56,389 nt of DNA. Source: Candidatus Bathyarchaeota archaeon A05DMB-4. Lineage in GTDB: Archaea; Thermoproteota; Bathyarchaeia; Bathyarchaeales; SOJC01. Positions 43,127 to 51,727 of this stretch are shown in pieces; within the stretch, counting starts at the first letter, position 1; the number at the start of each line of letters is the position of its first letter. The notes beneath the pieces are model-generated. The model saw only the letters and a list, made by a program, of their open reading frames with translations, was not told the DNA's origin and did no database searches. The stretch covers positions 1 through 56,389 of the forward strand of contig JABFQO010000012.1 of assembly GCA_019685575.1 (NCBI GenBank), given 5' to 3'. Position numbers and translations under genes: made by a program.

Positions 43127-43846
43127 ATGATGCAATTCGAACACGAAATAATACTCGCCGTGCTCAAATTGGCAAAAAACGGGCCAATACAAAAAAACCT
43201 AATTGCAAAAGAAGCACACACGTCAATTCCAGCAACGGACGAATTGCTTAGAACCCTAGACGCAAAAGGTTTCATTCAGTTGAAAGGGAAATTTCTCGAA
43301 ATTGCACCCAACCAAAAACTCTCCCTCGCAGTAGAAGCCATCAGGCGAGGCTCAGACATTGAACGGGTTTGTAAATATCTTGAGTGGGAAGAATTCGAAA
43401 ACTTTGCCGCAGAAGCCTTCGAAACTAACCATTACAGAGTGAAGAGAAATTTTCATTTCAAAACTCACGGTAAGCGTTGGGAAATCGACCTTCTCGCCTT
43501 TAAACAACCAATAATCGCTTGTGTCGACTGTAAGCATTGGCAACATTGTTGGAGTAAAACCGCGATTATGAAGACGGCTGAAACGCAAGCGGAAAGGACT
43601 CGAGCCTTAGCGTGCAAACTGGAAAATTTCGTGGACGCTTTAGGATTGAACAATTGGAACCAAGCCACCCTTATCCCCGTAGTTCTCTCACTGGTCCCGG
43701 GCACCTTCAAATTCCACAACAACACTCCAGTAGTTCCAGTAATACAAGTGCAAAACTTTATAAATGAACTGCCGGCGCACCTCTATTTGTTGACGCGTTT
43801 TTCAACAATTATACACTTTGAGAATAAAAAATTGACAGAATTCTAG
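43127..43846 (+). CDS. Winged helix fused to an Mrr-type (PD-(D/E)XK) nuclease domain
   Basis: Residues 1-65 form a winged helix (ILAVLKLAKNGPIQKNLIAKEA). Residues 85-220 match the Mrr/archaeal restriction-endonuclease fold: WEEFENFAAEAF (E89 region), then WEIDLLA (D121) and VDCKHW (D134, K136), the Asp-X-Lys centre. Cysteine in the middle of that centre (DCK) is a common archaeal variant. Possible roles are foreign-DNA cutting or DNA repair. No methyltransferase for a classic R-M pair is adjacent, although the Hjc-methyltransferase fusion lies 2.5 kb away. Confidence 0.8.
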   Translation: MMQFEHEIILAVLKLAKNGPIQKNLIAKEAHTSIPATDELLRTLDAKGFIQLKGKFLEIAPNQKLSLAVEAIRRGSDIERVCKYLEWEEFENFAAEAFETNHYRVKRNFHFKTHGKRWEIDLLAFKQPIIACVDCKHWQHCWSKTAIMKTAETQAERTRALACKLENFVDALGLNNWNQATLIPVVLSLVPGTFKFHNNTPVVPVIQVQNFINELPAHLYLLTRFSTIIHFENKKLTEF

Positions 43847-44038
43847 CAAATTGTTTGATTTAGAAAATCGTTCGGTGTTCATATTGACACGTTAATATTA
43901 AAGAATTAAATTTTTGCTTTTTGAATCTACGTTGAAAGGGACGAAAACATGATAATTTGTTTATGCCTAAATAAGCACGTTCTCGGTTCTGATGATGGAG
44001 TTCGGAAAGGTTAAATTCTCCATGATTAAGTTGACTTT

Positions 44039-44929
44039 GTGGTTGCGTTGCGGGCTTTAGTCATAATTGGGCGAAGTTTTGATGAAAACAACAAACAACT
44101 CTATCGTGCATGCAAAAAATTGATCCATGAGACGTATCTTGCACGCATAATGAACATGTCTGCCTCTGTAAGCAGCGATGGTTCTCGTTTTTGGATCGGC
44201 TACCGTGAAGTTAAGGATGTGGACGTGTGTTTTTTGCGGTCTTTCGACGCTGGTTCTTACGAGCAAATTATTAGGCGAGTTGGTCTCGTGCGGCACTTGA
44301 GCGAAACGGGCACTTTTGTGGTTAATCCTGTAGAGCCTTTGCTGATCGTTCGCGACAAGTACTCGACTCTTTTCACGCTTGCCAAATATGGGCTTCCCAT
44401 CCCAGAAACTTACGTTACTGAGAGTGCATATTGGGCTTACAGAAAAACTCAGAAACTTAAGCAGACAGTTTACAAGCCTATTTCTGGGGCGTTGGGTTTT
44501 GGCGCTATGAAGTTTGATGATTCTGATTTGGCGTTTAATGCTTACAAAAGGTTGGAAGAGTTAGGTGTTCCTCTCTATGTGCAAGAGTACTTGGAAAATC
44601 AGCAACGCGACATCCGTGCCTTCGTGGTTGGCGACGAAGTCGTAGCGGCAATGTATCGAATCGCATCAAAAAACCGCTGGAAAACGAACATCGCACTTGG
44701 AAATGAGCCAAAACCACTGCGGCTGTCTAAAAAACTAGCAAATATGGCGGTAAAGGCAACCAAAATTCTCGGTTTAATTTATGCTGGAGTTGACGTGCTT
44801 GAAACAAAAAATGGGCCAGTCTTGTTGGAAGTTAACGGTTCACCCAGTTGGCAAGGATTAAAGCGTGTTTCTGGCGTCGACGTCGCTAAGGTGTTAGTCG
44901 AACACGTTTTGAGTTTGATAAAGCATTAA
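44039..44929 (+). CDS. RimK/MptN-like ATP-grasp ligase
   Basis: A 296-residue ATP-grasp enzyme of the RimK family. The substrate half is N-terminal, followed by the ATP-grasp fold (VYKPISGALGFGAMKF lid, YVQEYLENQQRDIRAFVVG, and the metal-binding LLEVNGSPSW). In archaea such genes add glutamate to tetrahydromethanopterin (MptN) or to F420 (CofF), or are amino-acid ligases. F420 synthesis genes occur nearby. The start is GTG at 44039. The 190 bases before it hold no recognisable gene. Confidence 0.82.
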   Translation: MVALRALVIIGRSFDENNKQLYRACKKLIHETYLARIMNMSASVSSDGSRFWIGYREVKDVDVCFLRSFDAGSYEQIIRRVGLVRHLSETGTFVVNPVEPLLIVRDKYSTLFTLAKYGLPIPETYVTESAYWAYRKTQKLKQTVYKPISGALGFGAMKFDDSDLAFNAYKRLEELGVPLYVQEYLENQQRDIRAFVVGDEVVAAMYRIASKNRWKTNIALGNEPKPLRLSKKLANMAVKATKILGLIYAGVDVLETKNGPVLLEVNGSPSWQGLKRVSGVDVAKVLVEHVLSLIKH

Positions 44930-44942
44930 AAAGTTTATGGGC

Positions 44943-45185
44943 TTACGTGACGAGGACGCCAACGAGTTTGACGCGTTCCAGCAGTTCTTCTCCATGAGGC
45001 GCTTGACTCATTTCTTCAGTCAAGTCCCTGCCCGCCATGTGTTGCGCTTGATGTTCGCCGTCTAACCAAAGCAGGCTTTCGGTAACGTCGTAAACCTTGC
45101 CCTTATAGGCGATGTACGCGGGTCTGCCGTCTTTTCCGTCATATTTTTTTAACTCTTCAAGAGTGAATTTCTTTTCTACGCTCAA
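44943..45185 (-). CDS. Cytochrome-b5-like heme or ligand-binding protein
   Basis: About 80 residues match the single cytochrome b5-like domain of small archaeal and bacterial proteins: FTLEELKKYDGKDGRPAYIA, VYDVTESLLW and EHQAQHMAGRDLTEEM. The His residues in EHQAQH and the APHG that follows could bind heme. A short soluble protein without a membrane segment. The start is TTG at 45185, 6 bases after AGGTG, with GTG at 45194 as an alternative. The partner is unknown. Confidence 0.8.
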   Translation of the reverse strand: MSVEKKFTLEELKKYDGKDGRPAYIAYKGKVYDVTESLLWLDGEHQAQHMAGRDLTEEMSQAPHGEELLERVKLVGVLVT

Positions 45186-45220
45186 AACAGGCACCTAGTA
45201 GCTAAGTTAGTTGGTGGTTT

Positions 45221-46408
45221 TTATAACGTTTTTTCAGCAAGAACAATCAATCGAGGAGAATCAGATGCCAGGTTTTCGCTTTCATAGTTTCCATACCACG
45301 TTTTTTGCTGAAGCCCGCTTAAGGTTAGCATCTCGCTGAGGTTTTGAGGAGTGTAAAGCCGTAACCGATGCTTAAGAACTAATTTTTCACCCGTGTCTTT
45401 GTTTGTGATTATCCATTCGCCGGCCATTTTTGTCTTGCTTTCGTCTAGATTGCGTTTTTCTTCCATCGTAAAATTGCCAAAATCGGCAACATCACTTTCT
45501 TTAAAAACCTTAAGCAAATAGTCACGGTTAACTACGTCCAAAAGGAACGCGCCTCGGGGTCTAAGAGCCCGAGCAATTTCTCTAAGGCTGTGCAAGTCTT
45601 CCGTTTCTGAATGTAAGTACCCAAAACTCGTAAACATGCTGACCACTGCAGAGAAAATTTCATCTTTGAAAGGGAAACGTTGCATCTCACACCGTACAAG
45701 CGGAAAATCAACACATTCTCTCCTCATCTTATCCTTCGCAATTATCAACAGTGACTTTGAGAGATCCGCCCCAACCATGCTCCAGCCTTTCTTCGCCAAC
45801 AAGATCGCATGACGCCCTGTGCCGCAACAGAGGTCAAGTGTTAGGCCGTTGTTTGGTAGGGTTTTCTGGATGAATTCGACTTCTTTTTCTGTGGGATGCG
45901 TGTTAGTTACGGCGTCCCAGTATTTGCCCATCTTGTCGAAGATTAGTCCGGGCAATTCTTGGGTTTGTGACCGCGTTTTCTTTTCGCCCTCTTCCACGTC
46001 GAAATTGCCCTTGTCTCGTTTTAGTATGCGCTCCTGCTCAGGCAACGCGTCGTTTTTCCAGTCTTCCCACTTGAGTTCTTTGAAAACCCACCGTTTGCCT
46101 AAATGCGCGGCAAGAATTGGATGTTTTTGTTGGATTGGGAGTGGGATGAGTTCGTCGAGAAACCGGAAGAGTTTGTCCATTTGTTGTTTTGGAAAGTAGG
46201 CGTAGTACCCCGCATTTTTTACCTCGAACGCATAAACATGCTCGCCCTTTCGGGCAATCACGTCGGGTAGCGGATGAAGACTTGGGTTACTCACGGGCAC
46301 ACGCACGGCGTGGTAATTGTTTTTTTCAAGAAACTTAACCAGAGCGCCCTCGCTGTAGAAACCACGTCTACGCCACTTGCGCAAGTCTGCGGTGCTGATT
46401 CGACTCAC
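45221..46408 (-). CDS. Hjc-like Holliday junction resolvase fused to SAM methyltransferase
   Basis: Residues 1-125 match the archaeal Holliday junction resolvase fold: an early glutamate (E20), PDVIARKG (D49) and YAFEVKN (E62, K64), the E/D/E-x-K active-site set of Hjc. Residues 150-395 are a class I methyltransferase with LDLCCGTGRH (motif I at about 191-198) and VGADLS. No DNA-methyltransferase DPPY or NPPY motif is seen, so the substrate is not predicted as DNA. The two parts are in one frame with no stop between. The start is GTG at 46408. I do not know this fusion from the literature. Confidence 0.85.
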   Translation of the reverse strand: MSRISTADLRKWRRRGFYSEGALVKFLEKNNYHAVRVPVSNPSLHPLPDVIARKGEHVYAFEVKNAGYYAYFPKQQMDKLFRFLDELIPLPIQQKHPILAAHLGKRWVFKELKWEDWKNDALPEQERILKRDKGNFDVEEGEKKTRSQTQELPGLIFDKMGKYWDAVTNTHPTEKEVEFIQKTLPNNGLTLDLCCGTGRHAILLAKKGWSMVGADLSKSLLIIAKDKMRRECVDFPLVRCEMQRFPFKDEIFSAVVSMFTSFGYLHSETEDLHSLREIARALRPRGAFLLDVVNRDYLLKVFKESDVADFGNFTMEEKRNLDESKTKMAGEWIITNKDTGEKLVLKHRLRLYTPQNLSEMLTLSGLQQKTWYGNYESENLASDSPRLIVLAEKTL

Positions 46409-46807
46409 GGCACATCAACAGAGAACATATTCCAACATACAACTAATTTAAACTTAATTCCACGACACACAACTTTGCAACAGTATACCTAGGCCTTTTT
46501 CTACAAAAATACTCACTCGTGAATGTTGCGTCTGGAAAAGTATGGAAAAATTATGAGTTTTCGTTGATGCTTTCGTATACGCAAAAAAATTGTTTCAACT
46601 ACTTCCCGTATGTATTGCTTCCATTTTTTCGGGAGTTGCCAATAGGACTTTTTGTCTACGTTTCCCTTGTACGCGTTTTTCGGCAGACAGGCACGTTTGC
46701 GCACAATTTGCGCACACTGCGCGTTTTTGTGTTTTCTGGCGTGTTTTTTGTAATGCATGGAGATTTTCGTCAGTATATTTTAATGAGGCCTCCATAATCA
46801 GTGCTAC
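46409..46807. other. Intergenic region with a palindromic repeat, no convincing gene
   Basis: This stretch between the Hjc-methyltransferase and the small RHH gene holds no frame that looks coding. It contains a 29-base copy of a palindromic motif shared with 54674-54700 (see repeat entry), GC-rich TTTGCGCACA direct repeats at about 46697-46715, and a TATA-like TATATTTTAATG at about 46775. Confidence 0.5.
46559..46587. repeat. Palindromic motif TTTCGTTGATGCTTTCGTATACG, copy 1
   Basis: Matches 54674-54700. The core CGTATACG is palindromic here. In the other copy the same place reads TGTATACA, also palindromic, so a compensating double change is seen. Confidence 0.6.
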
Positions 46808-46827
46808 CGCTACGCTTTTATGTAGCG
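46808..46827. promoter_or_regulatory. CGCTAC-N8-GTAGCG dyad around a TATA-like box
   Basis: The inverted repeat CGCTAC/GTAGCG spans 46808-46813 and 46822-46827, with GCTTTTAT as spacer, so the TATA box is flanked by half-sites. This is the classic place for a repressor such as a small RHH antitoxin to block TBP. Confidence 0.5.
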
Positions 46828-46839
46828 TGCATAACATGT

Positions 46840-47013
46840 ATGCAACGTGATGTAGTGTTGAGCACTGAGCCTATAGAGCCTAAGAAGGAGAAAGATTCTT
46901 ACACCAGCATTCGTGTAACAAAGGAGACTGTGGAGCTTCTAAAGGAGCGGGGCAAGAAGGGTGAAAGTTACGACGTTATTATTCGAAGACTTCTCGAGAA
47001 AAGACGACGTTAA
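46840..47013 (+). CDS. Small RHH-type (antitoxin-like) protein
   Basis: About 57 residues. The core YTSIRVTKETVELLKERGKKGESYDVIIRRLLE is a typical archaeal RHH antitoxin core (strand, two helices, a conserved ESYD.II). The ATG at 46840 lies at the expected transcription start after the TATA-like box, so translation may be leaderless. Later GTG/TTG codons at 46855-46858 are also possible. No PIN or RelE toxin follows, only a small membrane protein. Confidence 0.7.
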   Translation: MQRDVVLSTEPIEPKKEKDSYTSIRVTKETVELLKERGKKGESYDVIIRRLLEKRRR

Positions 47014-47028
47014 AGAGTTGATCAGCAT

Positions 47029-47214
47029 TTGAGGTTTAAAGACTGGAATCCACTGAAGGTAGTAGCACTAGGGATTATGCTTTGCCTCATAGGTGCGTTA
47101 GGTATGATGTTCTGGAAAATCATTCTAGGGTTAATCTTGTTTTTTGCGTTAGGAGTTTATGTTACATGCTTGGGACTTTACTATTTAATCAAAAGAAAAA
47201 AGATGGAAGGCTAA
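47029..47214 (+). CDS. Small two-helix membrane protein
   Basis: 61 residues with two membrane segments (about 11-27 and 31-52) and a basic end (IKRKKMEG). The start is TTG at 47029, 16 bases after the RHH stop, so the two genes are likely one unit. Convergent with the small coiled-coil gene (4-base overlap). Function unknown. Confidence 0.6.
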   Translation: MRFKDWNPLKVVALGIMLCLIGALGMMFWKIILGLILFFALGVYVTCLGLYYLIKRKKMEG

Positions 47215-47423
47215 CGCTTCGCATACAAGTATGCTTCGTTCGTCAAAGAATCAATCTCGTCCCTAAGTTTTTCGATTTCTCGGCGCAGTCTCATAAGCTC
47301 TAGAAACAAGAAAACGATGCCTTCTTTTGCAAGCCGGTCCACTTTTTCTTCAATCTCTCGCCGGCTGATTTTGTCGCCGACCTTCTCGCATATTTCTTCT
47401 AAGAAAAGTTGTTTGCCGTTCAA
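47211..47423 (-). CDS. Small helical coiled-coil protein
   Basis: 70 residues, nearly all helix. The first half is REEI-like (KISRREIEEKVDRLAKEGIVFLFLELMRL) and the second half is a charged heptad coil (RREIEKLRDEIDSLTNEA). Such short proteins are often DNA-binding or assembly factors. The ATG is at 47423. Function unknown. Confidence 0.62.
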   Translation of the reverse strand: MNGKQLFLEEICEKVGDKISRREIEEKVDRLAKEGIVFLFLELMRLRREIEKLRDEIDSLTNEAYLYAKR

Positions 47424-47791
47424 TTTTCATCGGCACACGAGTTGAGCAAGAGATTGCATAAGAGTTATGAAGGCGAAATCTTTCTTCAGAATTCACATCT
47501 GAATCAAAACTGGTCTAAATCTCACCAGTTTTCCGCCTTGAAAAAACCACAAAAAGAGGCTTATTCTAGGTTTTATTGCCATGAATACACGTGTCTGAAT
47601 CAATTGGTGTAGGCTAAACCAGCTATTTTAGCCATCAATTTAAGTAGGTAAAAGAATTATTGGTGATATTAGTGATAAAGGTAAACTTTTTACTTTAATG
47701 TTTCACCAGTGCCTCTGGAGCTAATACGTATACAGAAGCATCAACCGTTTTTGTTTTTCCAGCAACTTTTTTTAGCCCAGAAACGTTTACT
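47424..47791. other. Intergenic region, no gene seen
   Basis: A 368-base stretch with no frame whose composition suggests a gene. It has a TATA-like TTTTTACTTTAATG at about 47687-47700 near the next gene, and an AATTTAAGTAGG near 47638. Confidence 0.5.
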
Positions 47792-48244
47792 GTGAAGCGG
47801 TGTGGAAAAGTGAGCCTAGTCGAGTCAAAGGTTGGAAGAACTATTTTCGCTAGACTAGACGAAAACGAAGACGCCCTCGCCGCAATCAAGCAACGAGCAG
47901 AACAAAACAAGATAGGCGCCGGCTTCTTCTTCCTTATCGGCACTTTAAAAAGAGCGGTTCTCGGCTTTTACAAAGACCGAAACTACAAGCCAATCGCGAT
48001 AGGTGGCCCCCTCGAAATAGTATGCTGTGCGGGTAACGTTTCCCAAAAAGAAGACGGCGAACTCGTGGTGCACGCGCACATTGCGGTGGCAAACGAGCAA
48101 GGCGTCGCGTTTGGTGGTCATTTGTTACAGGGTTGCCCTATAGATGTCACTGGGGAGCTTGTTTTGGTAGAGACGCCCGACGCGAATTTGAGGCGTGTGT
48201 TTAAGGAGAAGTTGAACTTGTATCTTTGGTCTTTTGAGGCTTAG
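47792..48244 (+). CDS. PPC (DUF296)-domain protein
   Basis: A 150-residue PPC-domain protein. The domain is recognisable from FARLDENEDALAAIKQRAEQ, IGAGFFFLIGTLKRAVLGFY, a VVHAHIAVANEQG and the FGGHLLQGCPI segments, where the histidines bind a metal in family structures. In plants such a domain is joined to AT-hook motifs. In prokaryotes it is a stand-alone protein, possibly DNA-binding. The start is GTG at 47792, with GTG at 47810 as an alternative. Convergent with rimI. Confidence 0.86.
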   Translation: MKRCGKVSLVESKVGRTIFARLDENEDALAAIKQRAEQNKIGAGFFFLIGTLKRAVLGFYKDRNYKPIAIGGPLEIVCCAGNVSQKEDGELVVHAHIAVANEQGVAFGGHLLQGCPIDVTGELVLVETPDANLRRVFKEKLNLYLWSFEA

Positions 48245-48693
48245 AGTGCCTTCTTGAGCCTTATCCCGTGCCCACCTTGAAAATAATAGTCTTTAAGCAC
48301 TCTAATTTCTTTATAGCCAACTTTCTTGTAAAGCTGTTTTGCGGCTACATTGTCAGCGCGTACTTCCAGATAACAGATTTTCACGCCCAAATCCGCGAAC
48401 TCTTTCTCTGCTCTTTTTAACAGCCTTATTCCGACGCCTTTCCTTCTATGCGCCGGCGCAACGTCTATTGTAAAAATGCGGCCTACTGGTTTTTCGCCGT
48501 TCTCGTAGATTACGCCGATGATGAACCCTACAATTTCGTTGTTCTCTTTCGCCAAAAAACTCACTGCGACTGGGGATTTGAGTAGCCATGCAATTTGGTT
48601 TTTCGAGAACGCTTCTTGTGTGAAGCATTGTTGTTCTATTTTGTAGAGGGCTTCTAGATGTGTGAGTGTGGCTTTTTGGATAGTTATGGTCAT
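48241..48693 (-). CDS. RimI-type N-acetyltransferase
   Basis: A GNAT-fold acetyltransferase of 150 residues. The acetyl-CoA loop reads RRKGVGIRLLK (Q/RxxGxG/A, about 85-95) and the following IDVAPAHRRKGVG strand is typical. RimI-like proteins acetylate protein N-termini in archaea. The start is ATG at 48693 (TTG at 48699 is an alternative). It overlaps the PPC gene by 4 bases at the 3' end. Confidence 0.9.
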   Translation of the reverse strand: MTITIQKATLTHLEALYKIEQQCFTQEAFSKNQIAWLLKSPVAVSFLAKENNEIVGFIIGVIYENGEKPVGRIFTIDVAPAHRRKGVGIRLLKRAEKEFADLGVKICYLEVRADNVAAKQLYKKVGYKEIRVLKDYYFQGGHGIRLKKAL

Positions 48694-48708
48694 GCGCAAG
48701 TCACGGTT

Positions 48709-49437
48709 TTACTTAAACAGTTTACAAAGGTTGTCGTGAAAGATTTTGCGTTTTGCCTTGGGCGAAATCTCGGCTGCCTCGACGACCGCCATCTGCACTG
48801 GATAGCGATAATAAGGCACGTCTGAGCCAAACAAGACGCGGTTTTCGTCGATATCAACCGACATTTCAACAAACTCAGGTATTGTGCCCGATGTTTCCAC
48901 GTAAACGTTCTCCCTTTCCCGCATGATATTAACGCAGCCTTCGTTTAAATGTCCAAGAATTATGGTGAGTCCGGGGTGTTTTTTGGCAATTTTTGCTATG
49001 AGTCTAGGTGAAGAAAAACCATCGCCTGTGTGGAACAAGATGGGCAAGTTGAGCTCGGCGGTTTTTTGGAAAAATTTTGCGAAGAATGGGTGGTCTGGGC
49101 GGAAGCATTCTACCATGGGATGCAGTTTTAAGCCTGAGAGATGAAGTTTTTCTTTTATGCGTACGAGTTCGTCTATGGCTTCTTTTCCTCTCCGCGGGTC
49201 GGTTCTGCCGAAACCTATTAGACGTTTTGGATAATTGTTAACGCATTTGGCTATGTAATCGTTTGTGGCTGGATACTTGTCGCCAGGGTTAGGGTTGGGA
49301 AAAACAATGGCTTTTTCCACATGAAATTTGTTAAAGAGCCGCATCAACTCGTCGATGAAAATTTCAGGCTTGTGATGAGGTTGCCAAGGTCCAGACTCGC
49401 CGAGATGCACGTGCGCGTCACAGATCTTTTCGGGCAT
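48709..49437 (-). CDS. Amidohydrolase-2 family metal-dependent hydrolase
   Basis: A TIM-barrel hydrolase. The first metal motif AHVHLG gives H9 and H11. Further conserved points are HTGDG, ILGHLNEG and GSDVPYYRYP (the catalytic aspartate). Length 242 is on the short side for the family, as in archaeal members. The ATG has AGGTG 6 bases upstream. The substrate is not predicted. Confidence 0.88.
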   Translation of the reverse strand: MPEKICDAHVHLGESGPWQPHHKPEIFIDELMRLFNKFHVEKAIVFPNPNPGDKYPATNDYIAKCVNNYPKRLIGFGRTDPRRGKEAIDELVRIKEKLHLSGLKLHPMVECFRPDHPFFAKFFQKTAELNLPILFHTGDGFSSPRLIAKIAKKHPGLTIILGHLNEGCVNIMRERENVYVETSGTIPEFVEMSVDIDENRVLFGSDVPYYRYPVQMAVVEAAEISPKAKRKIFHDNLCKLFK

Positions 49438-49576
49438 TCATAACACCTTCTAAGAGTAGAATGTATTTTGATAGCATAGATACAAAACTTTTCTGTTCGC
49501 GTGCACATTACGGCAAAAACGTTAAAATATCAAGCCGTGATTGTTAACGATAAAACTGAGGAGTTGGATGGATGTT

Positions 49577-49951
49577 ATGAGTGAAAAGAAAGACGCTGTT
49601 ACGATTCACAAAGAAGGCACAGTGTTTGCTGACAAGGGGCAGTTTAAGGAAGCCTCAGAAAAATTCTTTGAGGCATCGGAACTTTACGTAAAAGCCAACA
49701 ACTTTTTCGACGCTTCATATGCCATGTTCAAAGCAGCAGAATGTGATTTCATGATGAAAGACTACAAAACCGCTGTTGAACGGTTCCTCAAATCCGCCGA
49801 CATTGCGTTGGGCAAGGGTTTCGACAGGTTTGCTGTTGGCGCGCTTGAGTATGCGAGGGACTGTTACAAGGCGTTGAAGAAGACGAAAGAAGAGGCAGAA
49901 TTGGAGAAGAAGATTAAGGAACTGAAGGCAAAATTGGCGGAAGCGTTCTAG
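49577..49951 (+). CDS. TPR-like helical protein
   Basis: 124 residues with a clear repeat of helical pairs (GQFKEASEKFFEASELYVKA, FFDASYAMFKAAECDFMM, DYKTAVERFLKSADIAL), typical of TPR or SNAP-like scaffolds. The C-terminus is a lysine-glutamate helix. The start is ATG at 49577, or 49568 nearer the GAGGAG. It probably mediates protein binding, with no enzyme motif. Confidence 0.82.
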   Translation: MSEKKDAVTIHKEGTVFADKGQFKEASEKFFEASELYVKANNFFDASYAMFKAAECDFMMKDYKTAVERFLKSADIALGKGFDRFAVGALEYARDCYKALKKTKEEAELEKKIKELKAKLAEAF

Positions 49952-49952
49952 T

Positions 49953-49978
49953 CTCACGTCTTTTCCTTTTTTGTTGCG
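49953..49978 (+). terminator. T-tract terminator
   Basis: CTTTTCCTTTTTTG follows the stop of the TPR-like gene. Confidence 0.45.
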
Positions 49979-50041
49979 CACGAAAACCTTTATGCCAACG
50001 TCGAATGGTGACTCTATATTGGTTAAACCAACTTGACCACC

Positions 50042-51727
50042 ATGACCGAATTCATTGCGTTGGCAGAACTCTGCGAAAAACTTGAAACCACCAAAAAACG
50101 CCTCGCCATGATTGAATACGCGTCTGATTTTTTGCAGAAATTAAACCCCGACGAAGTCGAGCCTGCGGTTTCGATGCTGCTGGGACGCGCGTTTCCAAAG
50201 TGGGATCAGCGGGTTTTGGAGGTGAGTTGGGCAACGTTGAGCGGGATTCTGGGACGATTGACCGATGCGGATTGGAGTGTTTTCAGAGAAGCCTTCAACA
50301 AAACTGGCGATGTTGGCGCAGCGGCTAAGGCTTTGTTCGAATCGAGTCGAATCAAGAAACAAGCGACGCTTTTTGGTGAGAAGCCTTTAACCGTTCTTAA
50401 GGTAAGAAAAACTTTCGAAGCAATAGCCGAAACAAGCGGGCACGGATCACGCGAAAGAAAAGAACGCTTGCTTGAGACACTTTTGGGCGCTGCGAAACCA
50501 TTAGAAGCAAAATACATCGTCAAAATCCTAATAGGCGAAATGCGGACGGGTTTTCATGAAGGCCTCATGGAAGTCACGGTGTCGAAAACTTTCAACCTTC
50601 CGCTTCGGCTGGTTCAACACGCAACCATGCTTACAGGCGACATAGGCGAAGTCGCTGCAATAGCAAAAACCCGGGGCGAAGAAGGCATTAAACGGCTCGG
50701 CTTCCGTTTATTCAAACCCGTTAAACCCATGCTGGCGCAGACGGCTAAGGATGCGAAGGAGGCTTTGGAAGAGTTGGGTGGCGAGGCGGCTTTTGAGTAC
50801 AAGTTGGATGGCGCTCGGATTCAGGTTCACAAGTCTGGCAGCGTGGTTAAGGTGTTTAGCCGAAGGCTTACAGACGTTACTGATAGTCTCCCAGAGATTG
50901 TGGAGCAAGTGCAGAACGAGGTTAGGGCTAAGGATGCAATTCTGGAAGGCGAAGTCATAGCCGTGGGCGAAGACGGCAACCCGATGCTATTTCAACATTT
51001 GATGCGGCGGTTTAGAAGAGTGCACGAAATAGAAGAGATGACGAAGGAAGTTCCCGTAAGATTATACCTCTTCGACGTGTTGTACGTTGATGGTGAAAAC
51101 CTTGTTTCACTGCCGTACACCGAACGAAGAAAAAAACTTGCCGAAATCGCGCCGTGTATTCCGTTAACAAAGCAGATCGTGACGAAAGATGTTGAGGTGG
51201 CGGCAAGGTTCCTTGAAACTGCCATGAGCGAAGGCCATGAGGGACTTGTAGCAAAAAAATTGGACAGCCCATACACGCCGGGCGTTCGCGGCAAACGTTG
51301 GTTTAAGATCAAGCCGGTCTTGGAACCGCTCGACCTCGTGATAGTTGCGGCCGAGTATGGGTATGGCAGGCGGCACGGATGGCTTTCGGATTACTACTTG
51401 GCAGCGAAGGATGAAGAGACGGGTAAGTTTCTAGTTGTTGGAAAGACGTTCAAGGGCTTGACTGACGAGGAAATAGCAACCATGACAAGGCGACTAAAGG
51501 GATTGACACTAAAAGACGAACGAAGAAGAGTAATAGTTGCGCCGAAAATCGTCGTCGAAGTTGCCTACAACGAGATCCAAAAAAGCCCAAAATACGAATG
51601 TGGCATGGCGCTACGGTTTGCACGGATAACAAGAATACGCGACGACAAAACCCCTGAAGAAGCAGACACAATCAAAAAAGTACGCGAAATCTACCAAAAA
51701 CAATTCGAAAAGAAAGCAAACTATTAA
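50042..51727 (+). CDS. lig: ATP-dependent DNA ligase
   Basis: The archaeal replicative ligase. The nucleotide-transfer motif EYKLDGARIQVHK carries the catalytic lysine (about K254). Motifs III, IV and V are visible (VRLYLFDVLYVDGE, SEGHEGLVAKKLDSPY, WFKIKP), with the DNA-binding domain at the N-terminus. About 561 residues is the usual length. The ATG at 50042 is used; a TTG at 50033 lies 9 bases upstream. No clear ribosome-binding site is seen. Confidence 0.95.
   Translation: MTEFIALAELCEKLETTKKRLAMIEYASDFLQKLNPDEVEPAVSMLLGRAFPKWDQRVLEVSWATLSGILGRLTDADWSVFREAFNKTGDVGAAAKALFESSRIKKQATLFGEKPLTVLKVRKTFEAIAETSGHGSRERKERLLETLLGAAKPLEAKYIVKILIGEMRTGFHEGLMEVTVSKTFNLPLRLVQHATMLTGDIGEVAAIAKTRGEEGIKRLGFRLFKPVKPMLAQTAKDAKEALEELGGEAAFEYKLDGARIQVHKSGSVVKVFSRRLTDVTDSLPEIVEQVQNEVRAKDAILEGEVIAVGEDGNPMLFQHLMRRFRRVHEIEEMTKEVPVRLYLFDVLYVDGENLVSLPYTERRKKLAEIAPCIPLTKQIVTKDVEVAARFLETAMSEGHEGLVAKKLDSPYTPGVRGKRWFKIKPVLEPLDLVIVAAEYGYGRRHGWLSDYYLAAKDEETGKFLVVGKTFKGLTDEEIATMTRRLKGLTLKDERRRVIVAPKIVVEVAYNEIQKSPKYECGMALRFARITRIRDDKTPEEADTIKKVREIYQKQFEKKANY

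Noticed and set aside
43981-44038. CTGATGAT resembling a C/D-box RNA C motif before the ATP-grasp gene
   Set aside because: No D box at the right distance and no terminal stem.
46519-46837. Overlapping open frames on both strands in the gap before the small RHH gene
   Set aside because: Cys/Phe-rich or basic composition, no start signals and mutual overlap. They look like chance frames in AT-rich DNA.
47695-47943. Minus-strand open frame opposite the PPC gene start, with a protein-like C-terminal part
   Set aside because: It lies antisense to the recognisable PPC-domain gene over most of its length and has no family match. It is likely the mirror of coding bias.
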